Below are positions 7,227-15,284 of a DNA stretch of 64,000 nt, piece by piece (position 1 is the stretch's first letter; each line of letters opens with the position of its first letter). The notes under the pieces were generated by a model. That model made no database searches, had not been told where the DNA came from, and saw only the letters and a program-made list of their open reading frames with translations. The stretch comes from Hymenobacter radiodurans (lineage in GTDB: Bacteria > Bacteroidota > Bacteroidia > Cytophagales > Hymenobacteraceae), in contig NZ_CP037922.1 of NCBI RefSeq assembly GCF_004355185.1, forward strand, positions 434,001-498,000, in the 5' to 3' direction. Both the position numbers and the translations under genes were made by a program.

Positions 7227-8408
7227 ATGGGCTTACTGGAGGATTTGCACGCGTCGCGACGGGCAGCAGGTAGCGGGCGAAAATTGCCCCCCGGTGCCGA
7301 TAGTGATGGGATGCAGCCGGCCCTGCTGTTTATTCCGGATATCAGCGGCTTTACGCGCTTTATTGAAGCCTCAGATAATCCTCAGGCCCCCTTTCTGATT
7401 GCCGACCTGCTTGAAATCCTTATCGAGGCGAATACACTGGATATGGAGGTGTCGGAGATTCAGGGCGATGCTATTCTGTTTTATCGGCTGGGGCCGCCGC
7501 CGCCGGTGCAGGAGCTGGTAGCGCAATGCCGCCGCATCTTCCTCGATTTTCAGAACTACCTCCGCCTAGTGGAGCGCGACAACTCCTCGGCACTGGGCGC
7601 GGCGCTGCGGACCCACGATCTGACCCTGAAAATAGTCGTGCACTACGGCCGGGTGAACGTGGCGCACATTCGGGAGTTTACCAAGCTGATGGGTCGCGAC
7701 GTGATTGTGGTGCATCGCCTGCTCAAAAATAACATCATGGGTGGCGAGTACTTGCTGCTGTCGGAGGGCTACCTGAAAACGCAGAGCCTCACCGACCTGA
7801 CGCGCAGCTTTTCCTGGACGCGCCTGCTGGGGGGCAAAACCACGTATGAGTACCTCGGCGACATCAATTACCGCTACGCCCACCTCACGCCCCTGCGCCT
7901 GTTGCTCAATGGGCACCACACGCCCGACGGGGCGCCGAGCGGCCGGGGCAACTCGCTGAAAGTGCGCCACACGGTGCGGGTGCCCGCAGCGTACGCGTTC
8001 CGATTGGTGCGCAACCTGCGCTTACGCTACAAGTGGCTGGAAGGCGCCACCGCCGTGCATTACGACCTCAGCAAAGCCGACCGCTTGGGCGTGAGCTACA
8101 AAGTAGATGTCAACAAAGGGCAGATTGATTTCCAAACGGTGCAAAGCTTTCAGGGCGAGGAGCGTATTGAGTACGTGGAGAAGATTTCGCACTTCCGACT
8201 TTTCCCCAATTCCCTGCTATTCTTCTTTATCGAAGCCGTCGACGAGCGTTCCTGCCTCATTACCCTCGATTTTCGCTATGGCTACGTGGCCAGCCCCAGC
8301 TCTCTTATTCGCTATGGACAGCGGCAGCGCGTACACCGCTTCTGGGCCCGCTCGCTTCGCAATCTGGTTGCTTTAGGAGAGCGCATGGCCAACAAGGTGT
8401 CGAAATGA
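7227..8408 (+). CDS. Class III nucleotidyl cyclase-like protein with SRPBCC domain (DUF2652 type)
   Basis: About 393 residues. After a short leader comes LLFIPDISGFTRFIE, which matches the FxDIxGFT metal-binding loop of class III adenylyl/guanylyl cyclases. It is followed by EIQGDAILFY, which matches the second metal Asp (GDAxxxxF), and VVHYGRVNVAHI, which matches the (N)xGxV strand. The C-terminal ~150 residues look like a START/SRPBCC ligand-binding domain. This is the arrangement I know as DUF2652. Whether it makes a cyclic nucleotide is unknown, but both metal Asp positions are kept. The start is ATG 7227; ATG 7311 (MQPALLFIPD) is a good alternative. It converges on the HD-PycTM gene at 8489. 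Confidence 0.75.
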   Translation: MGLLEDLHASRRAAGSGRKLPPGADSDGMQPALLFIPDISGFTRFIEASDNPQAPFLIADLLEILIEANTLDMEVSEIQGDAILFYRLGPPPPVQELVAQCRRIFLDFQNYLRLVERDNSSALGAALRTHDLTLKIVVHYGRVNVAHIREFTKLMGRDVIVVHRLLKNNIMGGEYLLLSEGYLKTQSLTDLTRSFSWTRLLGGKTTYEYLGDINYRYAHLTPLRLLLNGHHTPDGAPSGRGNSLKVRHTVRVPAAYAFRLVRNLRLRYKWLEGATAVHYDLSKADRLGVSYKVDVNKGQIDFQTVQSFQGEERIEYVEKISHFRLFPNSLLFFFIEAVDERSCLITLDFRYGYVASPSSLIRYGQRQRVHRFWARSLRNLVALGERMANKVSK

Positions 8409-8428
8409 CGTGCAGCATCTCATTTATT

Positions 8429-8469
8429 AATAAAAAAGCCCCCAGATTGCGTCTGGGGGCTTTTTTATT
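8429..8469 (+). terminator. Bidirectional G-C5 motif terminator
   Basis: AATAAAAAAGCCCCCAGA pairs with TCTGGGGGCTTTTTTATT around TTGCG. It lies between two converging genes and can serve both. Confidence 0.9.
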
Positions 8470-8488
8470 GATGGATAACGCGTCGGGT

Positions 8489-9715
8489 CTAGGCTTTATA
8501 TAAGAGCACAATACCGAACGACAACGCCGTCAGAATCAGGCCCACCATAAAGATGGTGTAGCTGATGCGCAGCAGCCGATACTTCCGACTCAGCACCTCA
8601 CCCAGATAGTAGATATCGGTGATCATGTTGGTGTACATCAGGTCTTTATCGCGCATCAGCTCGTTCATGCCGCCCTGAAACGCATCGAGACTGAGCTTAG
8701 TGAAGTTGCCGAAGAACAGGATGTTGATGCGGCGATTAGTAGCAATGGCCGGACTTTTCTTGAGCCATTTAAAGGTCGTTACATCGGGTTGGGCCGAGAG
8801 AATAGCCGACACCACCGAACCCAGCGCCGTGGCTACCAGAAGGCCCATGGGCACCGTCAGGATAGGATTGCGAGTGAATGCCGGCCCGATAGAGGAGGTT
8901 TTGGCTCCCAGATAGGTAATCAGGATAGACAGGATAACCGCGTTCAGACTAATCATCATATTGGCCTTGTTATCAGCCATCTGTGACAGCGAAACGTGGT
9001 TGTCATACGTTGTCCGAAACATGGTTTCTACGCCGCGCTTGCCCTCCGCAAAGTTGCCCTGAACTTCCTCTTTCTTCTTTTTTTCCTTTTTCTCCGCCTT
9101 CTTCAGTCGTTCCTTCTGCTCCTTAATATTCTGCTTGTACTGCTCGCCGTAGCGCTCTTTGGCCGCTGGCGACCGAAACTTGGACGCCACCAGGAAGTCA
9201 AGCTGAATTTCGGCCCATTCGGTGTTCGAATAGCTGCGACCCAACATGGTTTCCCACTCAGCGCGCATGAGCTCGCCGGAAGCGCAAAAATCTTCCCGGC
9301 CCATGCTGCACAAATCCGCGTCTACCAAAATTTGCTGCATCTCCGTTTCGCGGGGCTCGTCGCGGTGGGTGGCTCTGATTAAGTCCTGCACGACCGCAAT
9401 CCGATCGGCGGGGTAGCCCTTCGCCTGCAGCCATTGTCCGGCCCGCTCCATGCTGCGGTACTCGTGGCCGTCGTACGTATCCAGGTAGCCCGTATCGTGA
9501 AACCAAGCGGCCAACTCAAGTGCTTCCTGGTCGTGGGGCTCCAACCCGGAGGCCTCTCCCAACGCCCGGACCTCCTTCACCGTGAGGGCGGTATGTTTGA
9601 AGGAATGATAAACGAGCTGCTTAGGCAACTTTTCCTCGAAAAGTGTCGTGATATAAGCCTTAGCCTGCCGCAGAATTTCGGCTTTAGCCTTTTTAATAAC
9701 AGGGGTTGTCTCCAT
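8489..9715 (-). CDS. HD phosphohydrolase fused to PycTM-type membrane effector domain
   Basis: A 408-residue two-domain protein starting at METTPVIKKAK (upstream in-frame codons are unlike the family). Residues about 20-190 are an HD domain: LVYHSFKHT, then AAWFHDTGYLD with the HD pair, and LIRATHRDEP. A charged Lys/Glu coiled region (about 190-245) follows. The C-terminal part has TTYDNHVSLSQMADNKANM then four hydrophobic segments, the pattern of the Pycsar effector membrane domain (PycTM, DUF5706). HD-PycTM proteins are known from Bacteroidota. In Pycsar defence the PycTM domain responds to cCMP or cUMP and damages the membrane; the HD part could hydrolyse the signal. The convergent neighbour is cyclase-like. 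Confidence 0.78.
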   Translation of the reverse strand: METTPVIKKAKAEILRQAKAYITTLFEEKLPKQLVYHSFKHTALTVKEVRALGEASGLEPHDQEALELAAWFHDTGYLDTYDGHEYRSMERAGQWLQAKGYPADRIAVVQDLIRATHRDEPRETEMQQILVDADLCSMGREDFCASGELMRAEWETMLGRSYSNTEWAEIQLDFLVASKFRSPAAKERYGEQYKQNIKEQKERLKKAEKKEKKKKEEVQGNFAEGKRGVETMFRTTYDNHVSLSQMADNKANMMISLNAVILSILITYLGAKTSSIGPAFTRNPILTVPMGLLVATALGSVVSAILSAQPDVTTFKWLKKSPAIATNRRINILFFGNFTKLSLDAFQGGMNELMRDKDLMYTNMITDIYYLGEVLSRKYRLLRISYTIFMVGLILTALSFGIVLLYKA

Positions 9716-10005
9716 GAGGGAAATTGAGATGCCGGGCTGACGGGAAGTACCCAAAGCTCCTAATTGGCTTAAAACGCGAATTGGTTCCTGAGGTTTTTTG
9801 CAATAGCTCAACCGCACGGCGTCTGCCTGCGTAGGGCAGGCCATTGCAATGCTTGTTGATGAGCCAATTTGGTAGTCAGTGGCTTGAATTTTAAGTTTAC
9901 CAATTTTTAATTAAACTTTTAGTAGGTTTTTTTAACTTCGGTACACCTCCAGATACAGGCTGCTTTTGTTTTTAAAATCTTTACAATAGCTGTTTATACT
10001 TCCTT

Positions 10006-13000
10006 ATGAGAAGGTTTACTCTGTCTTGTTATCTGCTGCTCATGAGCTCTTTTAGCTTACCCATGGCCATGGCACAGACAACCCAAGCTCCCCATCCCGA
10101 ACGTCCCAACTACAACCATGGAGGGGAGAACTGGAAAACAAGAACGCCCCCCGACAGCAGCACGCTGCGCTACTCTGTGTTTTTGATCGGCGACGTTGGT
10201 GCTCCCGAGCTAAAAGCGCCCGGTGAGCCCTCGCTCAACTTTATGCGCCGTCAGATGCTGGCTACTGGCTCGAAAAGCACGGCCATTTTCCTCGGCGACA
10301 ACATTTATGAGTACGGCCTGCCCGAAGAAGGCGCCTACGACCGCAAAGTTTCGGAGCAGCGCATCACCGCTCAACTCGATATTTTGCGCGATTACGAGGG
10401 CGAAAAATATATGGTTCCGGGCAATCATGACTGGAAACAGGGAAACAAGGGTAGCTTGGAGCAAGTAAACCGGCAGCAGCGCTTCGTGGAAGAATACATG
10501 ATGCGCGACTCAACGGCCTTTTCCTACACCGGCGACTTTTTTATTCCGCGCGATGGCTGCCCTGGTCCATTTGAGGTGCGCCTCCAGGATGATCTTGTAA
10601 TGGTTGCCATTAACTCGCAGTGGTTTTTGCAGACTGCCGAGCGCCCATACGGCTCCAATAGCGGCTGCGGTGTGGCCAACGAAACAGACTTTTATACGCA
10701 GCTCGAAGACATAATCCAGCGCCACAAAGACAAGAACGTGATGGTGATTGCCCACCATCCGCTGTTTTCGGATGGCATCCACGGGGGCTTTTTCACCCTC
10801 GCCGACCATATTTTCCCGCTGTCTATCGTCTACAAATACGCGTTTGTACCGTTTCCCATTATTGGCTCCGTTTATCCCTTTGCCCGCAAGTATGGCGGCA
10901 TAAGCCAGGATATTCCGCACCCTTTATATCAGGCCTACAAAAAGGGGCTGATGGATATCTTTCAAAAGTATCCGAACGTGGTGTACGCCAATGGGCACGA
11001 GCACAACCTGCAATACTTTAAGGTAGACGCCACGCACTTTATCACGAGTGGCTCGGGCTGCAAAACCCAGCACGTACGCACGGGCCGCGATGCCGGCGCC
11101 ATGTTCTCCGATAAAGAGAAAGGCTTTTCCCGGGTTAATTACTACGCCAACGGCGAGGTCTGGACGGAGTTTTGGGTGCCCAATGGCAATGGCGAAACTG
11201 GCCGGTTGGTGTTTCGTAACCCCATGTACGCCAAGCAGTCAGCGCAGGCGCTGGCGCAGGCCCAAACTGATTCTACTAACGCCTCCAATGCACTCGGCCC
11301 GCGCCGCGACTTCCGCGACAGCACCGTAACGATGGCTGTCAATCCGCGTTACGCCAAACGTAGCCGGTTTTTCCGCACCTTTTTCGGCGACCATTACCGC
11401 GCTGAGTGGGCCACGCCTGTTCGCTTCCCCGTGCTTGACCTGGCCACCGAAAAAGGCGGTCTGACGCCTTATCAGATTGGGGGTGGTAAGCAAACAGCTT
11501 CGCTGAAAGTGCGCAACGAGGAAGGCCGAAACTACACGCTGCGGGGCATCAACAAAGATCCGTCGGCGGTATTGCCAGAGTCGTTGCGTGATGGCGCTGC
11601 GAAGGATATTTTGCAGGACCAGATTTCGGCCCAGCATCCTTACGCCTCTTTTGTACTGCCGCCGCTGGCCTCGGCGGCGGGTATTCTGCACACCAACCCG
11701 GAGTTGCGCTATATTCCGCAAGATCCGCTGCTTGGTCAGTACTACGAGCGGTTTTCGAACACGCCAGCAGCCTTGGAGGAAGACCCTAAGGACGACCAAA
11801 GCAACGTGGCTTCATTGGGGAATGCGACTAACCTAGTGGGCAGCGACCGGGTGCTGGAGCGCCTGATTGAGGACAACGACAACAAGGTAAAAGAGAAAGC
11901 CTTCGCCCGCTCCCGCCTCTTCGATATGTGGATCGGTGACTGGGACCGCCACGAAGACCAATGGCGCTGGGCCGAAAAGAAGGATGAAGAAGGCGACCGA
12001 ACCTTTACTGCCGTACCCGAGGACCGCGACGTAGCTTTCTTTAAAGGTGACGGCATCTTGCCTTACCTGATCAGTCGGGGCTGGGGCATTCGCAACTTCC
12101 AGAACTTTGGCTACGACTACGCTGACTATAAGGGCCTTAACCTGACTGCTTTGGCAAATGACCGGGTGTTTCTGGCCTCAGTAACGAGAGAAGATTGGGT
12201 GAAGCACGCAGAGGAACTGAAAGCTTCTCTTACCGATGAGGTGATTGAAAAAGCATTCCGAGAGCGGTGGCCAGAACAAATCTATAAGCTGCACGGCCCC
12301 GAAATCATTGCCAAGCTGAAAAGCCGCCGGGAGCTACTGCCTGAACTTGCCGCCAATTACTACGAGGTAGTTTCCAAGATCACGGAGGTGAAGGGCAGCA
12401 GCAAGAACGAGAAGTTTGTGGTGGACCGCTTGCCCGACGACAAAACCCGCGTGACGGTACAGAAAATCAATAAGGACGGCGAGTTTACTAAAATCCTTTA
12501 CGACCGTACTTTCGATAACAAAGTCACGCAGGAAGTGCGCCTGTACGGCTTTGCCGGCAACGACATCTACCAGATCAACGGCGATGTGCGGGATGGATTG
12601 AAGCTGCGCATTATTGCCGGCACCGACCGCGACTCGATTGTAGATAAATCGAACGTGCGCGGCATCGAGCACCAAACGCACATCTACGACGCCGATACGG
12701 GCAACGTCATCATTACGGGCCGCGACACGCGCCTGCGCTTGGAGCCCGGTATTGATGTAAGCCGCTACGATAACCCGAACCGCGCCGACCGTAAAGACTA
12801 CCGCCTCGATTACCTGGGGCCCGCGCTGTACTTCGGTTACAACGTAGACGACCGGCTGTTTTTCGGCGGCGGTATTACCTACCGCAACTATGCTTTCCGC
12901 AAAGAGCCTTTCGCTTCGGATCAATCGTTGGTAGCCAACTATTCGCCTTCGCAGAAAGCCTACAATGTGCGCTACCGGGGCCAGTTTACGGATATGTTTG

Positions 13001-13917
13001 GCAAGTACGACTTGAACGTAACCGGCCAGCTTTACGGTCCGCAGTTGCTGTACAACTACTTCGGCCTAGGCAACGATACCAAAAACGAAGCTCCCGGTGA
13101 GGGTGGCCGCGTCCGAAACCGCGACATTAATGAAACCTACCGCATCCGTTTCTCGCGCTTTTACTTCTCGCCGGTGCTGGAAAAGGATGTGTTTAGCTTC
13201 CTCAAAATCGGATTTGGCCCCCAGTATGATCAGTTCCACGTAGAGCGCGACCCCATTGGCAGCCAGATTGCCGCGGGCCTCGACGAAGATAACAACGGTG
13301 TAAGCGGCGCGGCCGTGGGCATCCGTTCTTCCGACTTTGGCGTGAACCGCTACGCTGGGGGGCGTTTTTACTTGAATATTGATGCCGCGAGCTCGCCCAA
13401 AAATCCGCGCATTGGTCTGCGTTGGTACAACTCGGCGGAGTATAATTTCCAGATGAACGGGGAGAAGCTCAACTTTGGGCGTTTGGCTTCGGAGTTCCGG
13501 TTTTATCTCACTCCCAACTTTCCTTTCCAAGTTACCTGGGCCGGCCGCATCGGGGGCGCCCGCAACCTCGGCGACTACCGCTTTTATCAGGCCAATACAC
13601 TGGGCGGCACTACCAACCTGCGCGGCTACCGCCGCACGCGTTTTGCGGGCCGCAGCACTGTGTATGCCAACGCCGAAGTGCGCCTTCAGCTCTTCACGTT
13701 CAACGCTTATCTTTTCCCCGCCAAGATTGGGGTGATGGGGCTCGCCGATGCTGCGCGGGTGTATAGCCAATACGACGAGCGAACTGGCTTGGGCGCTTTC
13801 CATTCCGGCGTAGGTGGCGGCGTATGGGCCGATATTCTGAAGCAGTTTGTCGTTAATGCTACCTACTCGGTGGGCGAGGAGAACCTGGTTTTTGTGGGCT
13901 TCGACTTCCTGTTTTAA
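10006..13917 (+). CDS. Metallophosphoesterase fused to Omp85-type beta-barrel
   Basis: A 1303-residue exported protein. The signal peptide MRRFTLSCYLLLMSS ends near AMAQ. Residues about 50-380 are a calcineurin-type phosphoesterase with all metal motifs: FLIGDVGAP, FLGDNIYEYG, VPGNHDW, IAHHPLFSDG and NGHEHN. A long middle region contains DMWIGDWDRHEDQWRW. The last ~370 residues, from about LGPALYFGYN, alternate strands and turns as a BamA/TamA-like surface-antigen barrel. They include LGGTTNLRGYRRTRFAG, the RGY-type lock motif, and end in FVGFDFLF with the terminal aromatic expected of an outer-membrane barrel. It probably anchors a phosphatase at the outer membrane. The substrate is unknown. 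It is monocistronic with its own terminator. Confidence 0.85.
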   Translation: MRRFTLSCYLLLMSSFSLPMAMAQTTQAPHPERPNYNHGGENWKTRTPPDSSTLRYSVFLIGDVGAPELKAPGEPSLNFMRRQMLATGSKSTAIFLGDNIYEYGLPEEGAYDRKVSEQRITAQLDILRDYEGEKYMVPGNHDWKQGNKGSLEQVNRQQRFVEEYMMRDSTAFSYTGDFFIPRDGCPGPFEVRLQDDLVMVAINSQWFLQTAERPYGSNSGCGVANETDFYTQLEDIIQRHKDKNVMVIAHHPLFSDGIHGGFFTLADHIFPLSIVYKYAFVPFPIIGSVYPFARKYGGISQDIPHPLYQAYKKGLMDIFQKYPNVVYANGHEHNLQYFKVDATHFITSGSGCKTQHVRTGRDAGAMFSDKEKGFSRVNYYANGEVWTEFWVPNGNGETGRLVFRNPMYAKQSAQALAQAQTDSTNASNALGPRRDFRDSTVTMAVNPRYAKRSRFFRTFFGDHYRAEWATPVRFPVLDLATEKGGLTPYQIGGGKQTASLKVRNEEGRNYTLRGINKDPSAVLPESLRDGAAKDILQDQISAQHPYASFVLPPLASAAGILHTNPELRYIPQDPLLGQYYERFSNTPAALEEDPKDDQSNVASLGNATNLVGSDRVLERLIEDNDNKVKEKAFARSRLFDMWIGDWDRHEDQWRWAEKKDEEGDRTFTAVPEDRDVAFFKGDGILPYLISRGWGIRNFQNFGYDYADYKGLNLTALANDRVFLASVTREDWVKHAEELKASLTDEVIEKAFRERWPEQIYKLHGPEIIAKLKSRRELLPELAANYYEVVSKITEVKGSSKNEKFVVDRLPDDKTRVTVQKINKDGEFTKILYDRTFDNKVTQEVRLYGFAGNDIYQINGDVRDGLKLRIIAGTDRDSIVDKSNVRGIEHQTHIYDADTGNVIITGRDTRLRLEPGIDVSRYDNPNRADRKDYRLDYLGPALYFGYNVDDRLFFGGGITYRNYAFRKEPFASDQSLVANYSPSQKAYNVRYRGQFTDMFGKYDLNVTGQLYGPQLLYNYFGLGNDTKNEAPGEGGRVRNRDINETYRIRFSRFYFSPVLEKDVFSFLKIGFGPQYDQFHVERDPIGSQIAAGLDEDNNGVSGAAVGIRSSDFGVNRYAGGRFYLNIDAASSPKNPRIGLRWYNSAEYNFQMNGEKLNFGRLASEFRFYLTPNFPFQVTWAGRIGGARNLGDYRFYQANTLGGTTNLRGYRRTRFAGRSTVYANAEVRLQLFTFNAYLFPAKIGVMGLADAARVYSQYDERTGLGAFHSGVGGGVWADILKQFVVNATYSVGEENLVFVGFDFLF

Positions 13918-13933
13918 AAGGAGTTTTACTCGC

Positions 13934-13989
13934 AAAAAATGGTCAGGTGGCAGTGGTTGATAATAGCCCGCCACTTGACCATTTTTTTT
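13934..13989 (+). terminator. Terminator of the phosphoesterase-barrel gene
   Basis: AAAAAATGGTCAGGTGGC pairs with GCCACTTGACCATTTTTTTT (one mismatch region) around an 18-nt loop. It lies 17 bp after the stop. Confidence 0.85.
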
Positions 13990-14088
13990 GGGCTTAATGG
14001 CCTACTGGGTCGGCCATTTTTTGTAAAAAGACGTTAAGCCCAAAACTGAGCACTGGTAGGTTTTGGCGGAAGATTTTCTCGTTTTAAT

Positions 14089-15195
14089 ATGACATCTATT
14101 TCTGCCTTTTTGCGCCGTGGGGGGCAAATTTTAGGGCTAACAGCTTTCCTCTTACCTGGTATTTGCGCGGAGGCGCAGGTGAAGCCTCCCCGTACGCCTG
14201 TATACCCGCGCCCCGCGCCGCCCGCCACCGATTCGCTTGCGCAGGATCAGGTGGGTGAAGACAAGGAATTCGCTAATCCCTCCGTGCTGGGGCAGGGTCC
14301 CAGCAAGGGCCTTATCTTTCACTATGAGCGCACTGCCGCTTTTGATATCACCTCCAAGTCGAGGAGTGAAGATTTTGAGGACCGGAAGGGTACGGTGAGC
14401 AATAACGACCGCTTTATCGTGAAAGGCTACATTCCAGTCTGGAATCGGCCGCACCTCAAAATGGTGGTGGGCGTAAACTATGAGCGGGAAGAGTTTGAGT
14501 TCAAAGACCGCCCCACCGGCTACACGCTCTACGACGAGCTGGAGGAGAAAGGACTTAAAACGCTGGGCACCCAGCTGGTGGTGCTGCGGCCCCTTAATGA
14601 GGATAACTTCGTGCTGGGCCGGGTGAAAGGCGAGCTAAACGGCGATTATACTTCCTCGGCGCTCCAGCTCAAGGATTACCTGCGCATGTCGTACGAGCTG
14701 GTGTACGGCTGGAAGAAGTCGCCCACGTTTTCGTGGGGCATTGGCGCGCAGCTGGGCTACACCTTTGGTCGGCGCAGCATCTACCCAGCCATCCTGTATA
14801 ATCGCACCTGGAGCGACCATTGGGGCGTAGAGGCCTTGTTCCCGGCGCGCGTGCTGGTGCGGCACAACGCTTCGGCTAAGTCGCTGCTCTTCGCCGGCTA
14901 CGAGGTAAACGGCCTGAGCTACATTCTCAAGTTTCGAGAAACCCTGCCCATCGACCCGACCCTCACTACCGTGGAGCTGCGGGAGACAGAAGTGAAAATG
15001 CGGGGGCGCTGGGAGCGCGAAATTTATGATTTCCTGTGGTTTGGGGCCGAAGGCGGCTACCGCTACAACAATTCCTTCGACGTATTCGACCGCCGCAACG
15101 GCCGCACCAAGGTTATCGACAACAAGCTGGCCGGCACTCCTTATTTCAGCTTGGAACTATTCATTGTGCCGCCCCGTCGCTTTCTGAAGAAATAA
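14089..15195 (+). CDS. Predicted outer-membrane beta-barrel protein
   Basis: 368 residues with a signal peptide (hydrophobic ILGLTAFLLPG, cleavage near CAEAQ) and a Pro-rich linker. The rest consists of short amphipathic strands separated by charged turns, for example HLKMVVGVNYEREEFEF and FSWGIGAQLGYTFGRR. This resembles Bacteroidota barrel families such as DUF6268, but I cannot fix the family. It lies about 170 bp after the phosphoesterase-barrel terminator and has its own terminator, so it is a separate unit. The signal-peptide coding region contains the GGGGGGCAAATTTT motif. Function unknown; probably a structural or transport role in the outer membrane. Confidence 0.65.
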   Translation: MTSISAFLRRGGQILGLTAFLLPGICAEAQVKPPRTPVYPRPAPPATDSLAQDQVGEDKEFANPSVLGQGPSKGLIFHYERTAAFDITSKSRSEDFEDRKGTVSNNDRFIVKGYIPVWNRPHLKMVVGVNYEREEFEFKDRPTGYTLYDELEEKGLKTLGTQLVVLRPLNEDNFVLGRVKGELNGDYTSSALQLKDYLRMSYELVYGWKKSPTFSWGIGAQLGYTFGRRSIYPAILYNRTWSDHWGVEALFPARVLVRHNASAKSLLFAGYEVNGLSYILKFRETLPIDPTLTTVELRETEVKMRGRWEREIYDFLWFGAEGGYRYNNSFDVFDRRNGRTKVIDNKLAGTPYFSLELFIVPPRRFLKK

Positions 15196-15210
15196 GCATT
15201 AACGAGGACA

Positions 15211-15250
15211 ACAAAAAAGCCCCCAGACTTACTCTGGGGGGCTTTTTTTT
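15211..15250 (+). terminator. Bidirectional G-C5/6 motif terminator
   Basis: AACAAAAAAGCCCCCAGA and TCTGGGGGGCTTTTTTTT around CTTAC. The two arms differ by one base in the G/C run. It lies between converging genes (barrel protein and ppk1). Confidence 0.9.
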
Positions 15251-15284
15251 ATAGAACAATGAATAGTGTTGGCCACAGCCACAG

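Noticed and set aside
10210..13974. Several open frames of 80-300 codons on the strand opposite the phosphoesterase-barrel gene (the largest at 13066-13974)
   Set aside because: They mirror the third-position GC bias of the real gene, lack plausible starts and show no protein pattern; they are shadow frames of a gene with a strong domain signature.
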